Assembly (NCBI GenBank): GCA_003526465.1 | Contig: DPWD01000159.1 | Span: 159 to 7,532, forward strand | Direction: 5' to 3' | Origin: Hyphomonadaceae bacterium | GTDB lineage: Bacteria; Pseudomonadota; Alphaproteobacteria; Caulobacterales; Aquidulcibacteraceae | Length of the DNA stretch: 7,374 bases | Shown: positions 1 to 5,769 of the stretch, piece after piece | How the letters are laid out: every line of letters starts with the position of its first letter | Numbering within the stretch: the first letter of the stretch is position 1 | Position numbers and translations under genes: made by a program | The notes under the pieces: generated by a model | Databases searched by the model: none | Seen by the model: only the letters and a program-made list of their open reading frames with translations | What the model was told of the DNA's origin: nothing

Positions 1-23
1 TCGCCGATTTGAAGAAGGCGTTC
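1..23 (+). repeat. 23-base direct repeat, copy 1 (left edge of window)
   Basis: These 23 bases are identical to 1727-1749 inside rarA and lie in the same orientation and reading frame. The match reaches the window edge, so its true length to the left is unknown. To the right it breaks at base 24. Confidence 0.9.
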
Positions 24-41
24 CTGCCGCGCCCCCGGTGA
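1..41 (+). CDS. C-terminal end of an unidentified + strand gene, possibly a truncated rarA-like copy
   Basis: An open frame enters from the left edge (first full codon at 3) and reads A-D-L-K-K-A-F-L-P-R-P-R before a TGA at 39-41. The first 23 bases, including the last two bases of a preceding codon, are identical to rarA 1727-1749 in the same frame, where they encode the A-D-L-K-K-A-F stretch after the Walker A region. After that the two sequences diverge and this frame stops within five codons. It could be the end of a truncated rarA duplicate, or an unrelated gene that picked up a short rarA segment. The stop lies 2 bases from the stop of the converging lipoprotein gene, so there is no room for a separate terminator. 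With only 12 residues visible, no function can be assigned, and whether it is a functional gene is uncertain. Confidence 0.4.
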   Translation, partial: ADLKKAFLPRPR

Positions 42-43
42 AA

Positions 44-658
44 CTAGGACCCGGTGGCCGGCGCTGGGGCGTGGGTTGCCGCCAATGCCGCCTTGAGGCC
101 CTCGGACAAGCTGACCTTGGTGGCGAAGTCGGCCAGAGCAGCATCCATGATGCGGGTCCAGGTGCGGCTGAGGCCCCCGCCGGTGCGTTCGGAATTGTAG
201 CCCTCGAACGTCTCAGTATAGAGGGTCTGCCCGGTCGTGCGATCGACCAGCGCGACCTCCGCTTGGATCGTGCCGAAAAATTCAACGGTAACGAGCCCAG
301 TTTTGTAGTCGAACCAGAACGTCCGCAGCGTTGTTTGCAGAGCGTAGCGATCTTCGGCGCCACCGAGGACGTGGTTGTTCGCGGTCATGACCTGCTCGAG
401 GGCTTGCTCGACTATTGCCGCCGGCGGCTGGGTGCTGCCAACTGCGCCCATCACCATGCCGTAGCCGTTGCGCTTGTCGCCAATGCGTCCCGTATTGCTT
501 CGCGAATCAGTGACTCCGGCTACGTCAATCCGGGTTGAAGGAGCTTCCGCGAGCACTGCCGGCCTCGTCTGAGGCGTCGTGAGCGTGATATTGGTCGTTC
601 CCGTCGCGCACGCCGAAATTGAAACCGCGAGTGCTAAGGCCAAGAAAATTCTGCGCAT
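44..658 (-). CDS. YajG-like outer-membrane lipoprotein (204 aa)
   Basis: This is a probable lipoprotein. From the ATG at 658 it begins M-R-R, continues with a hydrophobic stretch (residues 4-16) and reaches a lipobox I-S-A-C with the lipidated cysteine at residue 17. Residue +2 is Ala, not Asp, which suggests Lol sorting to the outer membrane. The mature part resembles the YajG type (Lipoprotein_16): an early 'D-S-R' strand near residues 51-53, a helix around 80-98 that would correspond to the 'L.. aL...L...G' segment, then alternating strands (105-150) ending in a Tyr-rich 'E-G-Y' turn. The function of YajG-type proteins is not established. I chose the ATG at 658 because AAGGGGA (670-664) sits 5 bases upstream and the signal peptide starts there; a TTG at 676 would add six polar residues. 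It lies 14 bases behind its upstream partner, so the two are probably one operon. The family assignment rests on overall pattern and is moderate. Confidence 0.75.
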   Translation of the reverse strand: MRRIFLALALAVSISACATGTTNITLTTPQTRPAVLAEAPSTRIDVAGVTDSRSNTGRIGDKRNGYGMVMGAVGSTQPPAAIVEQALEQVMTANNHVLGGAEDRYALQTTLRTFWFDYKTGLVTVEFFGTIQAEVALVDRTTGQTLYTETFEGYNSERTGGGLSRTWTRIMDAALADFATKVSLSEGLKAALAATHAPAPATGS

Positions 659-663
659 GTTCG

Positions 664-670
664 TCCCCTT
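664..670 (-). promoter_or_regulatory. Ribosome binding site setting the start of the YajG-like gene
   Basis: On the minus strand AAGGGGA precedes the ATG at 658 by 5 bases. This favours that ATG over the in-frame TTG at 676, which overlaps the upstream stop codon as TTGA. Confidence 0.6.
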
Positions 671-672
671 GC

Positions 673-1314
673 TCAACGATAGATGATCTTATTGGCGACC
701 TGTTGACCCGCACGCCCAGCCAGCGCTTCCATCTCGGTTCTGAAAACCTCCGGAGTGAAGCCGGCCAATTCTGCAGACATTTGGCCGATGGAGTGCTCCC
801 GCTGGGGACCCCAAATCGTGCGGCCGCGCGCATCGGTTATGCTTAGGTTCAATTTCAAAAACACCCGCATGAAGGTGTCTGGGCGTTGGGCTCGGCGGAT
901 CAAGCCCCACTCGCCGACCTCCACCACTAAGGTGTTGGAGGCGCTCTCCGGGGTTTCAGCAAGGCGCACTGCTTCTCGTGACGACAGGCGTGCTAGCACC
1001 GCCTGTCCAATCAATCCATCAAGATCTATTGCCTCCGCCGTTTCCTTGAGCGGTTCGGCCTTTGCGTCGTCTTCCGCATTGTTCGCGGCGGAGTTAACAG
1101 CAGCGCCAATCAGGCCAAAAAAAACTGCCGCCGTCGCGGTCTCGTCCATGCGAGAATCGACGACAGTAAACCTGCCATCAGTATCGACCACGCGCACCGT
1201 TAGAGATTCAATTTGGATATCGTGGAGTTGCGCCGCCTCCCTCGCCGAGGCGTCCGGGACGAGGCTCGCTGCAAACGCGAGCCCGATCAGTGCGGCGAAA
1301 ATCGAGCGTCGCAT
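673..1314 (-). CDS. Exported protein of unknown function, first gene of a two-gene envelope unit (213 aa)
   Basis: I do not recognise a named family. The N-terminus has a clear Sec signal peptide: M-R-R-S, a hydrophobic core (residues 5-18), then D-A-S-A before Arg25 as a likely signal peptidase I site. There is no lipobox cysteine, so the mature protein should be free in the periplasm. Residues 30-56 look like beta strands. A small-residue hydrophobic stretch at about 61-78 (A-V-F-F-G-L-I-G-A-A-V) could be a glycine-zipper-like membrane-contacting helix. Residues 127-171 again alternate like strands (V-V-E-V-G-E-W-G-L, L-K-L-N-L-S-I), and the rest is helical. The protein ends in I-I-Y-R. The ATG at 1314 follows a run of five G residues at 1323-1319, a modest Shine-Dalgarno sequence. 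The YajG-like lipoprotein gene follows 14 bases later, so both probably serve the same unknown envelope role. Confidence 0.8.
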   Translation of the reverse strand: MRRSIFAALIGLAFAASLVPDASAREAAQLHDIQIESLTVRVVDTDGRFTVVDSRMDETATAAVFFGLIGAAVNSAANNAEDDAKAEPLKETAEAIDLDGLIGQAVLARLSSREAVRLAETPESASNTLVVEVGEWGLIRRAQRPDTFMRVFLKLNLSITDARGRTIWGPQREHSIGQMSAELAGFTPEVFRTEMEALAGRAGQQVANKIIYR

Positions 1315-1340
1315 TTTTCCCCCGGAGATGCCAGGGCCAC

Positions 1341-1369
1341 TTCATAGACACGGCAACTGGGGAGATCAA
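1341..1369 (-). promoter_or_regulatory. Candidate promoter for the two-gene envelope unit
   Basis: On the minus strand TTGATC (1369-1364) is followed after 17 bases by TATGAA (1346-1341), a reasonable sigma70-type pair. The predicted transcript would start near 1334, about 20 bases before the ATG at 1314. Each hexamer matches the consensus at four of six positions, so this is tentative. Confidence 0.3.
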
Positions 1370-1408
1370 GCTAACTTCGGTGCAGGCTGAAGACCCGCAA
1401 TTTTCGTA

Positions 1409-1432
1409 AACTTAGCGGGATCAGCTGCACAA
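1409..1432 (-). promoter_or_regulatory. Alternative Caulobacter-type promoter for the envelope unit
   Basis: On the minus strand TTGTGC (1432-1427) is followed after 10 bases by GCTAAGTT (1416-1409). The known Caulobacter housekeeping pattern is TTGACGS, 10-14 bases, GCTANAWC. It would give a leader of roughly 85 bases. The divergent 1315-1458 region contains no gene that I can see. Confidence 0.2.
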
Positions 1433-1444
1433 GCGCTCGGCCGT

Positions 1445-1458
1445 GCTAGTCTCCGCCC
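1445..1458 (+). promoter_or_regulatory. Candidate -10 element placing the transcript start at the rarA ATG
   Basis: GCTAGTCT (1445-1452) matches the GCTA core of the alphaproteobacterial -10 and ends six bases before the ATG at 1459. A transcript start at the expected distance would fall at the ATG itself, giving a leaderless mRNA. No AG-rich Shine-Dalgarno sequence is present between them, which fits. I see no good -35; the best at the right distance is the weak CTGCAC at 1425-1430. Confidence 0.35.
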
Positions 1459-2769
1459 ATGTCCGATCTCTTCCAAGCCGCCGGCCTTGACCAAGGCGCC
1501 CCCGCGCCGCTGGCGGAACGCCTGCGGCCGAGGAAGCTCGGCGAAGTCGTCGGTCAGGATCATCTGCTGAAGCCGGACGGCCCAATAGGCCGCATGGTCG
1601 CCCAGAAGCGGCTCGGCTCAATGGTGCTGTGGGGCCCCCCTGGCGTGGGCAAGACCACCATCGCCCGCCTGTTGGCTGAGGAAACCGGGCTCGAATTCCA
1701 GCAGATCAGCGCGGTGTTTTCCGGCGTCGCCGATTTGAAGAAGGCGTTCGAAACCGCGAAGGGTAGGCGCGCCAGCGGCAAAGGCACGCTTCTGTTCGTG
1801 GACGAAATCCACCGCTTCAACCGCGCGCAGCAGGACGGGTTCTTGCCCTACGTCGAACAAGGCGTGGTGACGCTCGTTGGCGCCACCACCGAAAATCCGA
1901 GCTTCGAGATCAACGCGGCGCTGCTCTCGCGCGCGCAGGTGTTTGTGCTGAAGCGCTTGGATGATGCCGCGCTCGAATTGTTGTTGCAACGCGCGGAGGC
2001 GCTGCTGCAGCGTGACTTACCGCTGACGGCGGACGCGCGCGTTGCGCTGTGCAATCTGGCCGACGGCGATGGGCGCTATCTGCTGACGCTAGCCGAGGAA
2101 TTGTTCGCGCTCTCGCCGAAAACACAATTAGGGGCCCAGGCCCTAGGCGAATTGCTGCAGAAGCGCGCGCCCGCTTACGACAAGGACCGCGAGGAGCACT
2201 ACAATCTCATATCCGCGCTGCACAAAAGCATCCGCGGCTCCGATCCCGACGCAGCGCTCTATTGGCTGGCGCGTATGGTCGTGGGTGGGGAGGATTTGCT
2301 GTTCATCGCCCGCCGGCTGGTGCGCGCGGCGGCCGAGGATATTGGCCTTGCCGACCCCACCGCGCTCTTGATCGCCAATGCGGCCAAGGACGCAGTGCAT
2401 TTCATAGGCCCGCCGGAGGCAGAATTGCACCTGGCGCAAGCGGTGCTGCACCTCGCAACAGCGCCGAAGTCGAACGCGGCCTACGTGGCCTGGAAGCAAG
2501 CGAAAGCGGCTGCCGCGGAGACGGGAACGTTGGGTCCGCCCATGCATATCCGCAACGCGCCAACGAAGCTGATGAAGGAATTGGGTTACGGATCGGGCTA
2601 TCGGTACGACCACGATGCCGAGGGCGCCTTCTCCGGCCAGAACTACTTCCCCGACGAGATGAGCCGTCGCCAATTCTACGCGCCCGAGGGCAGGGGGCGG
2701 GAGGGAGCAATCAAGGAGCGTCTGGAGCATTGGGCGAAAGCGCGAGCCGAGCACGCGCAAAAGGGTTGA
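1459..2769 (+). CDS. rarA: RarA (MgsA) replication-associated recombination AAA+ ATPase
   Basis: RarA is a cytoplasmic, DNA-stimulated AAA+ ATPase related to clamp loaders that acts at stalled replication forks (family knowledge, including E. coli RarA and eukaryotic Mgs1/WRNIP1). Visible motifs: the N-terminal 'A-E-R-L-R-P-R' and 'G-Q-D-H-L' box (19-36), Walker A G-P-P-G-V-G-K-T-T (59-67), Walker B L-L-F-V-D-E-I-H (111-118), sensor 1 G-A-T-T-E-N-P-S-F (141-149) and the S-R-A-Q arginine-finger region (157-160). The C-terminal tetramerisation part has H-Y-N-L-I-S-A-L-H-K-S-I-R-G-S-D (247-262) and the characteristic Q-F-Y-A-P-E-G-R-G end (405-413). At 436 residues it is full length. The start at 1459 gives the standard N-terminus but lacks a Shine-Dalgarno sequence. 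rarA is divergent from the envelope unit, and 76 bases separate it from the peptidase gene. Bases 1727-1749 are repeated exactly at the left window edge. Confidence 0.97.
   Translation: MSDLFQAAGLDQGAPAPLAERLRPRKLGEVVGQDHLLKPDGPIGRMVAQKRLGSMVLWGPPGVGKTTIARLLAEETGLEFQQISAVFSGVADLKKAFETAKGRRASGKGTLLFVDEIHRFNRAQQDGFLPYVEQGVVTLVGATTENPSFEINAALLSRAQVFVLKRLDDAALELLLQRAEALLQRDLPLTADARVALCNLADGDGRYLLTLAEELFALSPKTQLGAQALGELLQKRAPAYDKDREEHYNLISALHKSIRGSDPDAALYWLARMVVGGEDLLFIARRLVRAAAEDIGLADPTALLIANAAKDAVHFIGPPEAELHLAQAVLHLATAPKSNAAYVAWKQAKAAAAETGTLGPPMHIRNAPTKLMKELGYGSGYRYDHDAEGAFSGQNYFPDEMSRRQFYAPEGRGREGAIKERLEHWAKARAEHAQKG
1727..1749 (+). repeat. 23-base direct repeat, copy 2 (inside rarA)
   Basis: Identical to 1-23. 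It covers RarA residues 91-97 (A-D-L-K-K-A-F) plus the last two bases of the Val90 codon. This part of RarA lies between Walker A and Walker B and is well conserved in the family, so this copy is the parent sequence. Confidence 0.9.
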
Positions 2770-2797
2770 CCCAGTTCGCCAACGTGGCGAGCGCAGC

Positions 2798-2825
2798 TTG
2801 CCCCGCTGCCCGCCTCGGCTAGGTT
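2798..2825 (+). promoter_or_regulatory. Candidate promoter upstream of the S9 peptidase gene
   Basis: TTGCCC (2798-2803), a 14-base spacer and GCTAGGTT (2818-2825) follow the Caulobacter housekeeping layout TTGACGS, 10-14 bases, GCTANAWC. A start near 2831 would leave a short leader carrying the Shine-Dalgarno sequence at 2834-2840. It lies in the 76-base gap after rarA; I see no terminator hairpin in that gap. Confidence 0.35.
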
Positions 2826-2833
2826 GCCGCATC

Positions 2834-2840
2834 AGGGGGA
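2834..2840 (+). promoter_or_regulatory. Ribosome binding site setting the start of the S9 peptidase
   Basis: AGGGGGA lies 5 bases before the ATG at 2846. It supports that start over the upstream in-frame TTG at 2798, which would put 16 non-hydrophobic residues ahead of the signal peptide. Confidence 0.65.
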
Positions 2841-2845
2841 TTTCC

Positions 2846-4945
2846 ATGCCGCTCCGCCGCCTCGGCGCCATCGCCGCGCTTGTCTTCAGCTCAAACGCCG
2901 TCGCGGAGGAGCCGCTGCGCGCGCCGGTGCGCAATTTCGTGGCCGCCGACGTTTTCAATCTCGAATATGCCGACGACCCGCAGATTTCTCCCGATGGCGG
3001 ACGCGTCGCCTATGTGCGCGTGTCGGGCGACATCATGCGCGACCGATTCCGCCGCTCGATCTGGCTAGTGGATGCGAACGGGAGCAACCACCGTCCGCTG
3101 ATCCAGGGCGCGGGCGGCTATGCCTCTCCGGTCTGGTCGCCTGACGGGCGCGCCATCGCCTACGTCGCCAACGAGGAGAGCGGCGCGGAACTGCGCGTGT
3201 TCTATCTCGACTCCCAGCGTTCGGCGACGCTCGCGCGCCTTCCAGGCGGAGCGGCGAACCTCGCCTGGTCGCCGGATGGGCGCTCGCTTGCGTTCCAGGC
3301 GTTCGTTGAAGAGGAAAACCCCGACCCCGCCTCGCTTCCGCCGAAGCCCGAAGGCGCGGAGTGGGCCGAGCCCGCACGCGTCATCAATAGCGTCGTCTAT
3401 CGCGCCGACGGCGAGGGTTTTCTGCACGCGGGTTACACGCAGATATTCGTCGCACCCGCAGAGGGCGGGGCGCCGCGCCAGCTGACCTTCCAGGACCGCA
3501 ATCATGACGGGCGTTTGTCCTGGAATCCGGACGGTAGCCGCCTGGTGTTCGCCGCTAACGCCGGAGACGCGTGGGAGTACGATCCGGTGGAGTCCGATAT
3601 TTACGCGCTCGATATCGCCTCCGGCGCCGTGACGCGGCTGACCGATCGCGACGGCCCAGAGGGCGCGCCAGTGCTATCGCCAGACGGCAGGCGGCTCGCC
3701 TATGTCGGCTTCGATGACCGCCGCCAGGGCTACCAAGTGAACGAACTCTATGTCGCCAACGCGGATGGCTCCGGCGCCCGTTCGCTCACGGCATCGTTCG
3801 ATCGCGACGTCAGCAATCCGAGATGGGCGGGCAATGGTGCGATCTTCTTCCTGTTCGAGGACCACGGGATCACCAAACTCGGCCGCATCGCCGCAAATGG
3901 CGGGCGCGTCACGACCGTGCTGAGTGGCGTCGGCGGCGCCGATATCGGCCGGCCCTACACTAGCGGCGCATTCTCGGTGAACGCTGCTGGCAGGATTGCT
4001 GCGAATGTCACCGATCCGCGGCGGCCCGCGGACGTGGTGATTTCCACCGGGGGCGGTGCGCGCAGGCTGACCACGCTCAACGACGATCTGTTCGCCGGCC
4101 GGACCATTCCAACCGCCGAGCCGCTTACGGCGCGCTCCAGTGCGGACGGGCGCAGCATCGACGCCTGGGTGGTGCGGCCGCCGAACTTCGATCCTTCGCA
4201 GCGTTATCCGCTGCTGCTGGAGATCCATGGCGGCCCATTCGCTGCTTATGGGCCAAGCTTCTCCGCCGAAGTGCAGATGTTCGCCGCGGCTGGATATGTG
4301 GTCGTTTACGCCAACCCGCGTGGCTCGACTTCCTATGGCGGCGAGTTCGGCAATCTCATCCACCACAATTATCCGAGCCAGGACTATGATGACCTCATGG
4401 CCGTGGTCGACGCCGCGATCGCGCGCGAGCCGATCGATCCAGAGCGGCTTTACGTCACCGGCGGCTCGGGCGGCGGCGTCTTGACCGCCTGGATCGTGGG
4501 CACGACCACTCGCTTTCGCGCCGCGATGGTGCAAAAGCCGGTGATCAACTGGACCAGTTTCGTGCTCACCGCCGACGCCAACAATTTCTTCGCACCCTAC
4601 TGGTTCGGCGAATTTCCTTGGGAAGATGGCGCGCAGCAGCGTTATTGGGCGCGCTCGCCGCTCTCGCGCGTGGGCAATGTAGCCACCCCGACAGCGGTGA
4701 TGGTCGGCGAGGAGGATTATCGCACGCCCGCGGGCGAGGCGGAGCAATATTATCAGGCTTTGCGGCTGCGGCGTGTGCCGACGCGCCTCATCCGCATTCC
4801 CGGCAGCCCGCACGATATTGCGAGCCGCCCCACGGGCATGATTGCTAAGGTGCGAAATACTTTGGCCTGGTTTGCCGAGCATGGCGGACCGCCAGTGCCC
4901 AATGCACGCAGCGGGATCGCGGCGGCCGCTGTCGCGACGCCGTGA
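2846..4945 (+). CDS. Exported S9-family (prolyl oligopeptidase-type) serine peptidase, 699 aa
   Basis: A probable periplasmic peptidase of the S9 family, whose members cleave short peptides (dipeptidyl- or acylaminoacyl-peptidase type). From the ATG at 2846 there is a signal peptide: M-P-L-R-R, a hydrophobic core, then N-A-V-A before Glu21. Residues 40-430 form a beta propeller with TolB/PD40-like 'S-P-D-G-R-x-(L/I)-A-(Y/F)' repeats near 48, 98, 142, 226 and 278. The alpha/beta-hydrolase domain starts near 438, with the oxyanion-type H-G-G-P at 461-464 and 'N-P-R-G-S' at 490-494. The catalytic triad reads Ser541 in T-G-G-S-G-G-G, Asp624 in G-E-E-D-Y-R-T-P and His656 in S-P-H-D-I. All three residues are present, so it should be active. 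An acidic, Pro-rich insert (155-175) and an Ala-rich tail follow family-like variation. The pseudouridine synthase gene begins 30 bases downstream, but a functional link is not evident. The substrate cannot be read from the sequence. Confidence 0.92.
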   Translation: MPLRRLGAIAALVFSSNAVAEEPLRAPVRNFVAADVFNLEYADDPQISPDGGRVAYVRVSGDIMRDRFRRSIWLVDANGSNHRPLIQGAGGYASPVWSPDGRAIAYVANEESGAELRVFYLDSQRSATLARLPGGAANLAWSPDGRSLAFQAFVEEENPDPASLPPKPEGAEWAEPARVINSVVYRADGEGFLHAGYTQIFVAPAEGGAPRQLTFQDRNHDGRLSWNPDGSRLVFAANAGDAWEYDPVESDIYALDIASGAVTRLTDRDGPEGAPVLSPDGRRLAYVGFDDRRQGYQVNELYVANADGSGARSLTASFDRDVSNPRWAGNGAIFFLFEDHGITKLGRIAANGGRVTTVLSGVGGADIGRPYTSGAFSVNAAGRIAANVTDPRRPADVVISTGGGARRLTTLNDDLFAGRTIPTAEPLTARSSADGRSIDAWVVRPPNFDPSQRYPLLLEIHGGPFAAYGPSFSAEVQMFAAAGYVVVYANPRGSTSYGGEFGNLIHHNYPSQDYDDLMAVVDAAIAREPIDPERLYVTGGSGGGVLTAWIVGTTTRFRAAMVQKPVINWTSFVLTADANNFFAPYWFGEFPWEDGAQQRYWARSPLSRVGNVATPTAVMVGEEDYRTPAGEAEQYYQALRLRRVPTRLIRIPGSPHDIASRPTGMIAKVRNTLAWFAEHGGPPVPNARSGIAAAAVATP

Positions 4946-4975
4946 AATCAGCCGCCGCGTCGCCTAAGGTGGGCA

Positions 4976-5728
4976 ATGGCGAATCGAGGAGCAGTGCCAG
5001 CGGCATTGTCGGTGGCGGACGCCGCCTATGCCCGCGCGCTGGTACTTCATGAAGACGCGCACTTGCTTGTATTCAACAAGCCAGCTGGGTTGGCGGTCCA
5101 GGGCGGCTCAGGCGTTGCGCGGAGCCTCGAACATTTGCTCGCCGCCTTCTCGAAGTCCAATGGCAAACGACCGCGTCTTGTGCATCGGCTCGATAGGGAA
5201 ACCTCCGGGATCATTGTCGCCGCCCGCACGAAGCCGGCGGCGGCGTTCCTTTCGTCGGCCTTCGCCGGGCGAGAGGTCGCCAAGACCTATTTCGCCATTG
5301 TCTGCGGCGGCGCGCCTGTCCCTCGCGATGGGCAAATCGCGTTCTGGCTCAAAAAGGCCTCGCGTCAGGGCCTAGATATCATGGAGGTCGGTCGGGAGGG
5401 GGAAGCAGGCGCTCAGGCCGCGCTAACCCGCTACGGCTCGCTCGCGGAAATCCCCGAGGCCGCGTTGCTGGAGCTTAACCCTGAAACAGGGCGCATGCAC
5501 CAGCTGCGCGCCCACCTCGCCGCCATTGGCCGCCCCATCGCTGGCGATGGGAAGTATGGCGGGCTGTTCAGCGTGGCGGGGACACCGATCCCCAGCCTCT
5601 TGCTGCACGCGGCGGCGCTGGAATTTCCCCATCCCGCAGGGGGGCGCAGACGATTCGAGGCGCCGCCGCCTGTTCATTTTTCTGAAACCTTGGTTTCACT
5701 GGGACTTCAAGCAGCGCCCGGCGATTAA
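4976..5728 (+). CDS. RluA-family RNA pseudouridine synthase without S4 domain (250 aa)
   Basis: This enzyme family isomerises uridine to pseudouridine in rRNA or tRNA in the cytoplasm. Seen here: 'F-N-K-P-A-G-L-A-V-Q-G-G' (33-44), the catalytic motif H-R-L-D-R-E-T-S-G (70-78) with nucleophile Asp73, the K-T-Y-F-A-I-V-C-G strand with the conserved Tyr105, and E-T-G-R-M-H-Q-L-R (170-178) followed by G-D-G-K-Y-G-G. Most relatives have T-G-R-T-H-Q, so Met174 replaces the usual Thr. There is no N-terminal S4 domain, as in RluA and TruC rather than RluC/RluD. The target (for RluA, 23S U746 and tRNA U32) cannot be inferred from this sequence. The ATG at 4976 follows AAGG (4966-4969) at 6 bases. Thirty bases separate it from the peptidase stop, so co-transcription is likely. 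It is a paralogue of the S4-containing enzyme at 6632, with near-identical DNA over one motif. Confidence 0.92.
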   Translation: MANRGAVPAALSVADAAYARALVLHEDAHLLVFNKPAGLAVQGGSGVARSLEHLLAAFSKSNGKRPRLVHRLDRETSGIIVAARTKPAAAFLSSAFAGREVAKTYFAIVCGGAPVPRDGQIAFWLKKASRQGLDIMEVGREGEAGAQAALTRYGSLAEIPEAALLELNPETGRMHQLRAHLAAIGRPIAGDGKYGGLFSVAGTPIPSLLLHAAALEFPHPAGGRRRFEAPPPVHFSETLVSLGLQAAPGD

Positions 5729-5732
5729 GTCT

Positions 5733-5740
5733 GCTACATC
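5733..5740 (+). promoter_or_regulatory. Caulobacter-type -10 element before the lipoprotein-crcB-rluC cluster
   Basis: GCTACATC matches the GCTANAWC -10 pattern at every position and lies just after the preceding stop codon (5726-5728). The transcript start would fall near 5747, just ahead of the GGAGG at 5760-5764. I see no good -35 within the 10-14 base range, so the promoter could be weak or need an activator. Confidence 0.4.
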
Positions 5741-5759
5741 GACCCCGGGGGATAGTTAT

Positions 5760-5764
5760 GGAGG
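5760..5764 (+). promoter_or_regulatory. Ribosome binding site GGAGG choosing the lipoprotein start
   Basis: GGAGG followed by 5 bases and the ATG at 5770 is an ideal arrangement. It lies inside the four extra codons that would be read from the ATG at 5758, which argues that the gene begins at 5770. Confidence 0.6.
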
Positions 5765-5769
5765 CTGAT

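Noticed and set aside
659..676. TTG at 676 as start of the YajG-like lipoprotein, overlapping the upstream stop
   Set aside because: The ATG at 658 has an AAGGGGA 5 bases upstream and gives a standard lipoprotein signal peptide; the TTG only adds six polar residues.
755..1390. Open frame of 211 codons on the plus strand
   Set aside because: It is antisense to the exported protein with a convincing signal peptide; its product is Ser/Arg/Ala-rich and has no domain.
2766..2771. TTGACC at the end of rarA as a -35 element
   Set aside because: It overlaps the rarA stop codon and no GCTA or TATAAT-like -10 follows at a usable distance; the pair at 2798-2825 fits better.
2049..2822. Open frame of 257 codons on the plus strand overlapping rarA
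   Set aside because: It is a second frame of rarA with a low-complexity Arg/Ala/Gly product; the RarA frame explains the region.
2143..2958. Open frame of 271 codons on the minus strand across rarA and the peptidase start
   Set aside because: It covers rarA's conserved C-terminal part and the intergenic gap, and has no domain or ribosome binding site that I could see.
3674..4882. Long open frame of 402 codons on the minus strand
   Set aside because: It is antisense to the S9 peptidase, whose frame has clear catalytic motifs. The antisense product is rich in Arg, Ala and His with no recognisable domain, as expected for a shadow frame in GC-rich DNA.
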